Origin: Kalaharituber pfeilii
Taxonomy: Eukaryota; Ascomycota; Pezizomycetes; Pezizales; Pezizaceae
Length of the DNA stretch: 64,000 nt
NCBI GenBank assembly: GCA_015179045.1
Contig: WHUZ01000110.1
Location: forward strand, 119,376-183,375
Direction: 5' to 3'
The notes under the pieces are model-generated. The model was not told the DNA's origin and made no database searches. It saw nothing but the letters and a program-made list of their open reading frames with translations. The first letter of the stretch is position 1. Every line of letters begins with the position of its first letter. Position numbers and translations under genes: made by a program. Shown piece after piece: positions 10,725 to 21,009 of this stretch.

Positions 10725-11191
10725 GCTCAACTATTTCTTATTCACATATATCAAATAAATCATGAAAACCAAGTCATATACATTCAGAAATTAGGTACCA
10801 AAGCTTTCTTTCTAAGGAGGAATGTATATCTGTGTAGTTATTCATGTTTGTGTTGATGGTGTTGTTGACAAGGTGTGATCGTTGCTAGTGTGCCCCCTGA
10901 TCGTTGCCCTGATCGTTGCCCTGATCGTTGCCCTGATCGTAACGGGGGTCCGACTTAATCTCCAGGCGCTACAACGGTATAGAAACACAACTTCAAACCA
11001 TTGATTAAGTAATACATCTGCCAAGCCCCTAAGCACCTACTAGTAGCAAGCGCCTGATTCGAGGCTAGAATTTGGACTTTTACACCTATTCTTTACTGCC
11101 AAGCATACGAAAATATGCTAGTTTCTGCCAAATACCGCATAGCGCATAATATGCATTATCCCCTGTCCAAATACTTATTTTTCTGTCTAGT
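10725..11191 (-). repeat. Right arm of long inverted repeat
   Basis: This is the complement of 2082-2640. On the minus strand it reads from AAAAATAAGTATTTGG, then the CTGGAG block with four 12-bp repeat units (10876-10965). It ends with an ATG (10847) opening the same small ORF as at 2505, now carrying TGA and TAA stops in place of CGA and CAA. Confidence 0.7.
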
Positions 11192-11535
11192 AGTTGAGTG
11201 CATAGTTGTATTCGAAAGATTATACAGAGAGGAAAAGAGGAGAGTATCCTTTTGAAGCAGGGGAGAATGGTAGGAAAGGTGTACAAATAGGTTGGGAGTC
11301 GAATGGAGAATGGGGTGTGAATGGGTGAGCGCTGTGGGGTAGGCGATCAGGCCCACGCTTATGCCAAGACCGTTAGATTGTACAGGTTTGTAGGCAAGCC
11401 AAGCCCGACTGGTAGTCTCATGCCAAGACCCTCTGGGCTGCGAAAGTCTCCAGCAACCTCAGTATAACACAACGATCCTGGCCTTTTCGGATACGGCATA
11501 CTGATCATTTTACTCTACTCATCGAGACGAATCGA
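11192..11535. other. No gene seen
   Basis: Short frames only. The DNA between the inverted arm and the LINE gag remnant shows no repeat or domain. Confidence 0.5.
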
Positions 11536-11599
11536 TTGATTCAGGTCTCAACATTGGGGAACGAAGCATTCACGCAGGACGTTGGGAGTCACCAACTTT

Positions 11600-12970
11600 A
11601 CAGCAGGGCGGCCAAGCAGCAATGTGGGAGGCTCTTGGCGAATGGAATGTGGCGGTGGCTGACGAGGTCATCATGCGTGACGGTCTCGGGGTGGTCATTC
11701 GGGTCGATGTGGCCAATTGGGAATGAGAGGCGCAGGCGGTCACGGATGCAGAAAGGAAGACAATGGAGGATATTATTGGAGGACTTAGTATGATGACCCG
11801 TGCCGCTAGAACCAGTGCGGCCCTGGTGGAACTTATGGTTAAAGAAGGGCAACTTGTTGAGAATGCCCCACTATGGAATTTGCAAGACCTTCTGAAGATG
11901 ATCTGGAGCAAGTCAGCCATGCAGCTTGGAGATGTGAGTATTGCTATCAGGAGATCTAGGACAGCGGTGGAAGCGGAAGCGGTACAGATGCATAGGCAGA
12001 GTGCAGTGAGACAGATCGTGGAGGTGTTAAATTAGGTTGGGAATGGGAATACGAATAGACCGGACTCTGGGGAGGAGGAGGAAGGGGGGGGGCCCAGTGT
12101 CGAGCCCCTTACCCTGGAGGAAGATATGAGTTTGGATGGGGACAAGGGGACAGGAGCCGGGAATGTCAGTGGGGTTGAGCACCGCCTCGGGCAAGGGGAG
12201 GAGTTCTGGGGTTTTGATAAGGGAAGCGAGATAGAAGGACACAATATTCCAAAGCATTATATTAGGTACACAAGGCATTAAACCGAGTGATGCTCTATAA
12301 TTCAGAAGAGTCAAGGGGATAGCTGCAAAGCAGGGCAGTAATGTCCTAGATGCGCTACAGGTGATTACCGTAGGGTTGACAGCTCTGATCAGGTCACCCA
12401 TTTACCCCGGTATGGAACAATTGGATATGGAGAAGGTAGAGGATGTGGAAGGCGGCGGTACCTATGAAGACCTGATGGCAAAGGCGGCTTTGGGCCGTGA
12501 CCTCCGGAATATCAAGAGTATAGTAGAGGAACTCTATGTCGCACAGGGTTTAGCCTCTCAGAAGGTAGCAAACAGGCTACTGCAAAGGAAGAAGGAGAAG
12601 AAGGCACAGAAGAAAAGGCAGAAGGAACAAGCGGCAGTTAAAAGTTGGGTGCAGGTGGTAAGAGGGGAAGAGCTTGCTGAGGCACGGGTAGAGGCACAGG
12701 CGCAGGCACAGGCACAGTGTCAGGGTGACCCAACAAAGTATCAATGATAAGCGATGAGAGATGACGCATGATAATCACGCCGTTCATAGTTATGATGGTG
12801 AAGAGAGAGAAGCTTGTTAGTTAGCACTCAATGTTAAATAGAATAATACAAATAACCGACACGCTGGACGCCTATATATAGAGGCCTCCACGGCCTCTAT
12901 ACAAAGGTCAAGTTCCAAGCGTTGTCCTAAGTTACACCTACACTTCGCTGCAATCGCAGACACCGTAACA

Positions 12971-13005
<35 letters not shown>

Positions 13006-13490
13006 ACCGGGTCATAGCGAGGAGAAGGGCCTGCAGACCAGGCAGAGGCAGAAGCAGAGAGAGCGGTGGCCACTACCGATATTCCAACAGGGCCAAGGAT
13101 TGGGGTTAGGAACACCAGCTTATGCCAGTTCAATGGTAGCCGAAGGAGATAGTAGGCAAGAATAATATAGTAATTACAGTCAGACAGCAGCTGGATAACC
13201 TCTCGCTAGTCAAGTGGCAGAGGAACAAGGCAGTGGCGGTTAAGAAGGTCAAGGACGAACTCGCAAGAGTAGGAGGCGGTGCACAATATGATATTAGGGC
13301 AGTGGAGCAGTCTGCAGTTGACCCCAAGGAGAGATATATTGTGGTACACCTCTCAGAGGTGGTGGGGGATAAGGAGACAGCAGTGGAGGAGCTGGTGGTG
13401 AAACTTAAACATACAACTATCACTTGGACAGCAATCTTTGTGGAGAAACTGGTCTCAGCTACCTCCCACGCGCCACACCTATGCTGAACT
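11600..13490 (+). pseudogene. LINE-B ORF1 (gag-like) remnant
   Basis: Open stretches in shifting frames resemble the N-terminal and middle parts of LINE ORF1. These are IRVDVANWE...DAERKTMEDIIGG; then a region around 12361-12747 with LYVAQGLASQKVANRL and a lysine-rich tail (compare HVAMGLASGKEERRL in the LINE-A ORF1 at 40735-43650); an EAQAQAQAQ repeat; and a conserved AVKKVKDELARVGGGAQYDI segment at 13233. No zinc knuckles survive. Several frameshifts and stops are present and a solo LTR (12718-12970) splits the QA repeat. The family assignment rests on similarity within this window. Confidence 0.6.
12718..12970 (+). mobile_element. 253-bp solo LTR with CACAG target duplication
   Basis: The element begins TGTCAGGGTGACCC and ends CACCGTAACA, with the canonical TG...CA ends. 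A TATA-like CTATATATAGAGG lies about 175 bp in. It is flanked by CACAG at 12713-12717 and 12971-12975. A second copy of identical length lies in reverse at 44944-45196 with its own duplication. No internal retrotransposon sequence is present, so it is a recombination product of a Gypsy- or Copia-type element. Confidence 0.93.
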
Positions 13491-13659
13491 GCCGTAGCTG
13501 GTCTAACGTTACCCTGCCCCGATCCATTGCTCCTCCAAGAGGTTCTCCCGATACGTCTTGTTTGTTCCCAGATTATGTCACTTAGGAGTCTTCTGGCCTT
13601 CGTTCTTCCACTGATCTGGTGCCCAGACTACGGTTTTCGGCCTTCATGGTGCCCGTCTG

Positions 13660-14252
13660 AGTACGAGAACATTACTATTACTAATTTTATTATATTTTTA
13701 ATATATTCTATTGTTTTATTGCGTTTAGTGAATAGAAATTAAGATTATAAAACTCTTTTCATGATTTTTATTAGTTTTTGATTGTATTAACAGAGTTTTG
13801 TATAATAATGATATATAATAATATAAAAGATATAATAAATAAATAATATTAAATATTTAATACTTATTGTCATAGAAAATTAGGTTTATAATAGTGTATT
13901 AAGAAATATATACTTGTAATTTTATAAAAATATATATAATATAGATTATATAGTATAAATATAATATATATAAGTAAAATATTAATTTTAATTTATATAT
14001 TTTAGAATATTATATAAAGTATAAAATATAAATATAAGATATTAGAATATAAATAATTAAGTAGTTTATATTTTATATATATAGTATTTAATTCAAGATA
14101 AGAAATATAATAGATTTTTTTAAGTTTTTCATAGTATAATACTTAGTTATTAGTAAATAAAATATTATCTTTATTTAATAATATATTTTAATATTATAAT
14201 AATATATTAAAAAGTAAGAAACTAGAATATCAGTTTATAACTATAAAGTAAT
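13660..14252. other. Extremely AT-rich island (left part)
   Basis: The DNA is almost only A and T, rich in TA steps, with no coding potential. In Pezizomycotina this composition is typical of repeats mutated by RIP, but the original repeat cannot be recognised. Confidence 0.7.
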
Positions 14253-14845
14253 TGTCTCAGCCCACGCCCTACAGTCTTTGCACATTAAGCCACGACCACC
14301 GGCAAGCCATGACCGCCTCCTGCTAACAGCCGGCAAGCTCATAGAACCGGCTAGCTATAGGTAGCTAGCAAGTCGCCAGTATAACCCGCCTGCCAGTATA
14401 GTCGACCTGCTAGTATAGCCCGCCTGCCACGAAAACTCTGCTTTCACCACTTTGTTCTTATTGCTGCCCTCGTCACTGCTTCTACCTTTGTATTATATTT
14501 CTTAAGTAATGAACCTATCATATATATAAGGCTCTATCTTGCTCTCATGTAAATAGTACCTTCTCTCCTTGTCTGTTGTCTTATCTTCGTAATAAACTCA
14601 TATGGTTCCTCGCAGTCTATATGTTCTTGTTATTCTTGTCAATCTCTAGATCTAAATCAGTGCCTGATCTTCTCTGCCCTTTCACCACAGGCTGCCATTG
14701 CCACTGAACTGGAACCGCTGAACTGCTCCTGTCAAGCCTCTCCTATCAAGTTTGTCAGACCTCTGCCATTCAGCGCTTGCAAAACTACTGTTACCCTGAG
14801 CCGATCGTATCCCTTAGCAGCACCAGCCTACCGCCGTGCGTGACA
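14253..14845 (+). mobile_element. 593-bp solo LTR inside the AT-rich island
   Basis: The element starts TGTCTCAGCCC and ends GCGTGACA, with TGTC/GACA ends. It is flanked by the 5-bp duplication GTAAT (14248-14252 and 14846-14850). Within it are a TATA-like TATATATAAGG (about 14520), an AATAAA (about 14591) and pyrimidine-rich stretches, in the expected U3-R-U5 order. Its base composition is ordinary, unlike the AT-rich DNA on both sides, so it inserted after that DNA decayed. Confidence 0.92.
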
Positions 14846-14850
14846 GTAAT

Positions 14851-15600
14851 AATAGTTTATTTTAAATAATGTTAAATACTTGTTATATTAGTTTATATTA
14901 TTTTAAGTTAGTTTCTAAAAATTAGTTTTCTACTTAAATTAACTTACTTTATTAAAATAGTTTTTTTTTTAAAAAAAATTTATCTAATAAGTTAATAATA
15001 AAGCTAAAAACTAATTTAGATAAAGATTATTTATATAGTAAAATATTAAATTTTTAATTTATATTTATTTTAACTTATTAATTTAAGTTTTAAAATATAA
15101 AAAACTTTATTTATATTTAAAATTTAATTAATTAAACTAATAAGTATATATAATCAATATAAATACTAAAATTAAAGTCTAATTAAGCTAATTAATTAAT
15201 AATAAATTATAAAAACTATATTTTCTTTATTAGAAATTAAATAGTAAAAATTAGTAAAAAAAAACACTTTTTAATAATACTAATAGTAATCTACTTAAAC
15301 TAATATTAACTTACTTTCAAGTTATTAAATTGATTTTTTTTTTTTTTTTAAAACTTATCTAACATATTAAAATTAAGCTAAAAACTTACTTAGATTACTA
15401 TTATTTATATAATATAATATTGAATATTTAACTTATATTAGTTTTAACTTATTAGTCTAAGTTTTTAAATATAAAAAAATTTACCTTATTAACTAAGTCA
15501 AGGTTTTTTTTTCTTAATAAACTTAACTTGTAGTAAATAACTAGTAAGTTTTACTAATAAGTACTTGTAACTCATATAAATACTAAGTCTAGAACTAGTG
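14851..15600. repeat. AT-rich island (right part) with two ~370-bp tandem units
   Basis: Two diverged units follow one another. Landmarks are a T-run then TTATCTAA...AAGCTAAAAACT at about 14950-15025 and again at about 15330-15380, and CTAATAAGTA...ATATAAATACTAA at about 15140 and 15560. Both are nearly free of G and C. Confidence 0.65.
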
Positions 15601-16215
15601 GAATAAAGTCTTAAGAGCGATGTCAATGCTCAAATATCAAAGAAAGAATTATAACAGAAGAGTAATTGATTGTCTTGTCTGTACGTGTCTGGTCTGTCTG
15701 ATCTAAATCCGTATCCATGTCTATCTCTACTTTCTTGCTTTTCTCTACAGTCCTATCTACATACAAAATTATATACTACCCTCACCTTCCAACTGAGCTT
15801 ATATATCCACCTCTCGCTTGGTAAATATGACCTCGTCTCCTTAGCATATATACGCATCATCATATCCTCCTACCGATGAGTACCGCTCCGGGCCACATTT
15901 AGCCTTATTCTTTCTACCGGTACTGTGGTTACCAGCACAGAGGGTCAGAATCTTTTGGTTTTTCAGTAGTATCATACTTGGTTATTATTGAATGCAGTGT
16001 TATCTCTGTCGCCCTTTTACATGAAAACATATAAAATACGAATTAAAAGTACATGAATTGATAAAAAGAATTTGATGGACAATATAAGTCTAAAAAATAT
16101 ACACAGAGTAATATGAATCATAAAAATAATACCTAAACCAAGAGCGTTCCTCTTGTTTTTCTCTTACTTATTCTATCTCTCTTTCTCTTCTCATGTCAGC
16201 ATCTCTCCTGGCTCT
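15601..16215. other. No gene seen
   Basis: This is the 3' flank of membrane-protein copy A. Composition returns to normal. Only short frames are present, and no domain or repeat is recognised. Confidence 0.5.
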
Positions 16216-16962
16216 TCACCAAGCTGCTTCTGTATTAAGTCCCTCCTTCTCTAGCTGCACTTTCGCCTTCTCCAGTTCCACGCGCACCCTTTCCACCTTT
16301 ACCTTCTCCACCAAAACCTGTGACAGGTAAATGCTTGCTAGGTGTATGACCCCAAAGGCAAAGAGGACAGGGAATAGCTGCCAGTACTGGAATGCGAGAA
16401 ATGAATCTCCCACACATTTTCCGACGTCGACACTGGTAGCGGGTAGAGAGACCATTTCAGCGGGAGTGGGGGTTGCTGGGACCTCAGCTGCTGTTGTTTC
16501 TATCAGCGATGCTGTTGGACAGTTCTTAGTGATGGTTAGGAATTCCGTCACGGTTACCGTGATCTCTTGTGTGATTGTTGCTGGGCAAGAATAGGCTGGG
16601 GTCAGGAATGTGACAACCTCGAATTCCGTCAGTGTCACCGTGAAATCTGTGGTAGTTGCTGTTGGGCAGTCCAGGAATGTAGTGGTTTGTAATCTCGTCA
16701 CAGTTACGGTGATCTCTGTTGTGGTTGCTTTTGGGCAGGCCAGGAATATAATATTTTGAGATTCCGTCACAGCGGCATTCTGTTCCTCAGTGACGATCTC
16801 CGTCACTGTCTGCGCAGAGCCGGAAGCATATAGGACACCTGGGTTTGCCCTGTCCACGTGTTTGTGAGCAACCTACAAACAGAGTATAAAGTAGCACACG
16901 AACCTGAGTGTGAGGATCAAGCAGAAAATGATAGAAAGCATGACTATGGTAATTCTAGCCAT
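16216..16962 (-). CDS. Membrane protein, Thr/Val-repeat family, copy A (intact)
   Basis: Exon 1 (16962-16904) encodes MARITIVMLSIIFCLILTLR, a signal peptide. A 54-nt intron (16903-16850; GTTCGT donor, GCTCAC branch, ACAG acceptor) is followed by exon 2 (16849-16216), giving 230 aa. The ectodomain (about residues 35-135) has three to four imperfect 22-27-residue repeats, each with one Cys-Pro (Cys58, 81, 108, 130) and a TVTVT-type strand. A Pro/Thr-rich stalk follows, then one TM helix (about 175-198) and a charged heptad-like tail (EKVKVERVRVELEKAK). Predicted topology is type I: Thr-rich outside, coiled coil in the cytosol. Intron and frame agree exactly. Function is unknown; a surface or adhesin-like role is only a guess. 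An upstream start through LPFQVEGTTPKP is possible. Confidence 0.7.
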
Positions 16963-17084
16963 CACTCCGATGAATTGTGACCGTGGTGGTAATCTATTGT
17001 GGGGAGCCGGAGGTGAAGGACGAAGTGGGAATGGCAAAGGAGTTTCGTGGTCTGGCTTCGGTGTGGTGCCCTCCACCTGAAAGG

Positions 17085-17425
17085 GCAGGCGGAGGGCTCG
17101 GATGCATGCAGCAGTCCTCATCACTGCTGCTATTCTTGTCGGCCTGCTTGAGAGGAGCCGCTGTGCGGGGGGCGACTGGTGAATTACTTTATGTACTCTA
17201 CGCCGGCAGAGGCCCAGTCCCGACCTTTTCGCGTGCCCAGACTATTAGCCTGAGCCCTAGATCGCTTGTAACTGGCCACGTAAAGGTAAAGGAGCGATGC
17301 AAGGTTATTGCAAAGCGATGTCACAAACTCTGTCGCTTCCTTGGCCAAATAGTAGACACTAGCGCGCGTTAAACACAATCCGGTGTAGTAGCTCTGCAAA
17401 GGGTTTATAAAGCCATCTTAGCCCT
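17085..17425 (-). repeat. Duplicated upstream block of copy A
   Basis: The conserved LPFQVEGTTP-encoding stretch (ending CTTTCAG|GTGGAGGG in DNA) and the next about 300 bp match 30155-30435 upstream of copy E. Landmarks are a CCCAGACTATTRGCCTG stretch, TTGTAACTGGCCACGTA and GGGTTTATAARGCCATCT. This marks A and E as products of the same segmental duplication. Confidence 0.7.
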
Positions 17426-17600
17426 GAGAGCTACCAGCGGCACCTGCAGAGATGGGATATTCTAGCATATTGTGGGGCAATAACAGGAGTACCGCTGGGC
17501 ACAAGGCGAGACGTGGAGGATGCCATGGTAAACCTGGAGTCAGCATATGTAAGGCGCCTACCCGTTAGCTGACAGTCGGGCAAGTGCGGTGAACAGCGGC
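17420..17600 (+). pseudogene. LINE-B ORF2 fragment
   Basis: The plus strand encodes a stretch like GVPLGTRRDVEDAMVNLESA. This matches the post-RT segment of LINE-B at 60450-60530 (GAPWGTRRDVVEGLANLESV). It is decayed and is carried along in the duplicated block, with a counterpart at 30430-30600. Confidence 0.55.
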
Positions 17601-17679
17601 CCACGTTTAGGAGTTGGAACACAAGTTGAGCACTATTCACGTGCATATCATAGCCACAGTCACCGTAGGCCGCCATGGA

Positions 17680-17900
17680 AGGTGCCCTCACAGAGGAAGA
17701 GGGGTGCACTACCAGAGGGGTTAGCCGAAGGCCAAGGCCGCGGCTTCGGCCACACCGGCGCATAGCTCTAGAGAGGAATGGGAACAGAAGTTTAGTGGAG
17801 CTAGAGATCAGGGATTGAAACGGATTGAAACCGGTGTGCCTAGGTGGGACCGGACTGGAGCAGAAGGCAACTGAAATGCATGGATGACCGAATCGGATCG
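17680..17900. repeat. Duplicated block shared with 31480-31690
   Basis: Both segments share GAGGGGTGCACTACC, GGGGT(T/C)AGC and GTAGAGATCAGGG-like stretches and a G(G/T)GACCGGACTGG-type end. This extends the segmental duplication that gave rise to copies A and E. Confidence 0.55.
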
Positions 17901-17904
17901 GCAT

Positions 17905-18760
17905 GCTTCAGTGAGAGAAACATTTGGGTCTGGTGGTGTGGTGCAGTCGGTTGGTACTGTATCATCATCATCCCTGTGCAGAAAATGTTTATTGTCAATA
18001 AATGCTGAGCCTGGCATGTATTTCATTGCTGAATTATAAAAATGGCGATACCTGAGCGGACCAAACAAGCCTCTCAGGAACCAAATAAAATTCTTGAAGG
18101 GACCAGAATATCTTACATATAAAAACAAAAATAAAAAGAAATCTACAACACCAAGGATTCCCACGTGGTCACCCACCGTAGTACTAGCTTGGCGATCTGA
18201 AGCTTAGATATGGCAGAGCGGACGGGATGCCTCGTTTTCTTCAGTCTATGGCCGTAGATGCACATTTGTGTGCACATAACATTAACAACTGCACCCATGA
18301 ATCAGTTGCATGCGCCGCTCGTGAAGTTGCAAGTACTGTATCCAGCAAAGCAGACTGAAAGGTATGGTATCGGCAGATGGACCTCCCATTCGCTCGCGGA
18401 TTCCTACCATTATGTATCTCGGATTCGGGATGGTGGTGCGGAGGACGGCTTGGCTGAACATTCCTTTACATGTGTCCGTGTTGGGCGTTAGCCTAGCCGT
18501 GCCACATCAAAGTGGAAAACAACAGTAGAGACGAAGCAGAGGTAACCGTATCACAAGAGAGACGCCATCGAAAGATATTGAAACAAAACACGCCGCCAGG
18601 ATGATGATCAAGCTGCAGTCCAACATTGCAAGAGCCCGCTAGTCTGCAGCCCACATTGCTCCGCAACAAAACCGGGCGATTCTTTCGGCGATAATATAAG
18701 CGGATGGATCAGATATTGGCTGCTATAGAATATCGCCGCCTCTGTGTACACTGGCAAATA
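17905..18760. other. No gene seen
   Basis: A possible short + strand frame of 77 codons at 18258 has no recognisable features. Nothing else was found. Confidence 0.4.
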
Positions 18761-18762
18761 CA

Positions 18763-18820
18763 TCGCCATAGCCCATAGGGCGGCATGCGATTAATGATAT
18801 AAAAAAAAAAAAAAAAAAAA
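18763..18820 (+). mobile_element. LINE-B tail-only insertion
   Basis: The copy starts at TCGCCATAGCCCATAGGGCGG, runs through GCGATTAATGATAT and ends in 20 A. The flanks TGGCAAATA (about 18752) and TGGCCAATA (18821) are probably a worn target duplication. Confidence 0.85.
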
Positions 18821-18821
18821 T

Positions 18822-19815
18822 GGCCAATAATTGTTTACCTTAGTCAATACGCCGACAACGCACGATACGTTGAATTGTGCATATATATATATACACTCTA
18901 CCCCCCGGACATTCGCCTCCCTCCACGTTGGCGTTTTCTCTATAAGAAATCCGTAACCCAAGTGCTACGTCCCCACACCACCTACTATATCTGTTGGCCG
19001 CGGAGATTCATTTGGCGCGCTCCCGGCGTCAACCGCACCTCTGGATCTTTCTTCCCAGCGGCATCACCTTACGCCTTGTAGGTTGCGTACGAGAGAATAT
19101 ACGGGGAAAACCCGGTTGGGGCATTGATTGTTCTACGTCCAGTAATTACTACCACCAGCAGAACTATTATGAAATTTGTTGTGCTCTTCCTTAGGGCGAG
19201 GTTTGAAAGGTAACGGAGCACCCCCACACACACACAAAGGGTCGCCGTGACAGAGGCCCCCCCGGTGGAACCTAACCATGTTTCACTATCATCTTTTTAT
19301 TCATGACCATCTACTCGCCGGCATTATGAGGCCAGTTGGATAGTTCATTCTCAATTTATACAATAATCGCAAGAGGATGGACAGCGATAGCCGACTCCTC
19401 CAGGGTACCTGTGTACCGGGGGAGGTGACGGAGACGGTGACGGAAAACAAGCTATGTCTGTTTTCCGTGTCTCAGCAGAACAGCAACCAAATCTAATGTT
19501 CCACGGTGTTCGTGACCCCTGCCTCACCGCTCCCGCAGCAGAAGCAGCGAGAGTAACAATGACCGAAAGAGCAACGTTTCCGGTTTCCGCAACCTCCACT
19601 AAAGCAGTCTCCTAAGCAGTTGAGAGGATCGGCGTGACAGAAATAATAATAGTTTAGGTGCTTACAACCCTGTTCTCGTACCCCACCACCCCCCTCCCGC
19701 TAAGCTGTCTCCCTAGCGGCGACCTTCCCTGGCCGATTGCCTCCTTTACAGTCCCAATGAGTGATCAGTCTTTATATTCTTCGCAGTGACCTCCACGAGG
19801 GAAATTCTGAGCACA
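18822..19815. other. No gene seen
   Basis: A minus-strand frame at 19599-19351 starts MEVAETGNVALSVIVTLAAS, which could pass for a signal peptide. There is no second line of evidence for it as a gene. Confidence 0.4.
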
Positions 19816-20220
19816 ATCCGACGCGGCGCTTGTGCAAGTGCCAATGTGGGTCAAAGGGCGCAAGGGATTAAAGGGCAATGACGAGGCAGTCAAGGCAGCA
19901 AAGATTGACATTCCTGCAGTACAAGGATGCAATGGTCACGGACGCGGGCATGCGCCAGCCAGCTAAGGCACAGCGAGCGGAGGAAAGGAACAGGTTGAGA
20001 CTGAATTATAAGCCTTTACAAAGGCTGGGCTTCGGAGTACGAACTATGGCCCGACTACTGGGGGGCAAAGGCTTGCGAGCTTGGAGCCATAAGATAGACA
20101 AGGCGGACGGACCAGAATGCAGGTGGTGCGGGAACGAGGAGGAAACGTCGTCACACATATGGGAAAGGTGCGAGGTGTGGAGAAGGTGACCCGGCGGACT
20201 GGAGGCAGTACTACCACCGG
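19816..20220 (+). pseudogene. LINE-B ORF2 C-terminal fragment (RNase H end and zinc finger)
   Basis: The segment opens with an RNase H-like VPMWVKGRKGLKGNDEAVKA (compare VMWVKSHRGVRGNTRADMAA at 61740). A frame change follows, then NYKPLQRLGF...LLGGKGLRAWSHKI and the C-terminal finger PECRWCGNEEETSSHIWERC. This is the standard LINE-B C-terminus. It is isolated from its RT and has no poly-A next to it, so it is a relic. Confidence 0.7.
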
Positions 20221-20229
20221 CGGAGATGA

Positions 20230-20860
20230 GCGAAGGAGAAGGGGACCTATTTAGGAGGAGAAACCAGGGGGTAGGGAGGATAGTCGTTCATGCAATAAGA
20301 GCTGGCAGTTGCGGAGGGGCAGGTTATTCGCTCTGCTCCCTCGAGTTGTGCAACAAGATCCGTCTTCTTGTCATCGATTCGGGTGCCAGGGATGAAAATA
20401 AATGGTGTTTATAACACCTGCTCTAATGTTTATGTGGTGCCAGTGATCTGAGCGCAAGCGGGGCCGTGTTGGGGGAAATTGTTAGGAAAGCAGCCCCCGT
20501 CCCGGTGATTCTCTTGCTATATGCTTAAAGCTGTCTTAGGGTATCAGTGAAAGAGGGACTGAATTCATTACATATCCGGAACCAGTGCCCGCGGAAATGC
20601 ATTTGCAGTGAGGATAAAGGTTGATCAGCAGTTGTCAATTAGTGAATGCATGGAAGGTAGTTCATGCTGCAGTTTGAGTGATTCTTGCTGAGGTTACTGT
20701 GTAAAGCTCCTTAGAGGTGAGCGAGAATGATAAAAAGAAAGAGACAGTTCAAAAATAGCAGAATGATAGCTGGATTAACATAAAAGACCATATACAGTTC
20801 ACAAAAGGAAACAGAAAGAAGTGACATAAAATGAGCGACGGACACCAGTAGAAATGAGAA
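20230..20860. other. No gene; partly duplicated spacer
   Basis: The stretch 20385-20455 (AGGGATGAAAATAAAT ... TATGTGGTGCCAGTGATC) resembles 22910-22975. It therefore belongs to the repeated units around the membrane-protein copies. No coding sequence was seen. Confidence 0.4.
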
Positions 20861-20868
20861 GGGAATGA

Positions 20869-20922
20869 TCGCCATAGCCCGTAGGGCGGCCTGCGATTAA
20901 TAATATTAAAAAAAAAAAAAAA
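20869..20922 (+). mobile_element. LINE-B tail-only insertion
   Basis: The copy starts exactly at TCGCCATAG and ends in poly-A. It is framed by a perfect 13-bp duplication, GAGAAGGGAATGA, at 20856-20868 and 20923-20935. Confidence 0.95.
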
Positions 20923-21009
20923 GAGAAGGGAATGACATAGAATAAATGAGAGGGGAAAACTAAAAAATACAAAAACGTAAAGCAACTGCATTCCTCTCAG
21001 TCAGCTTCC

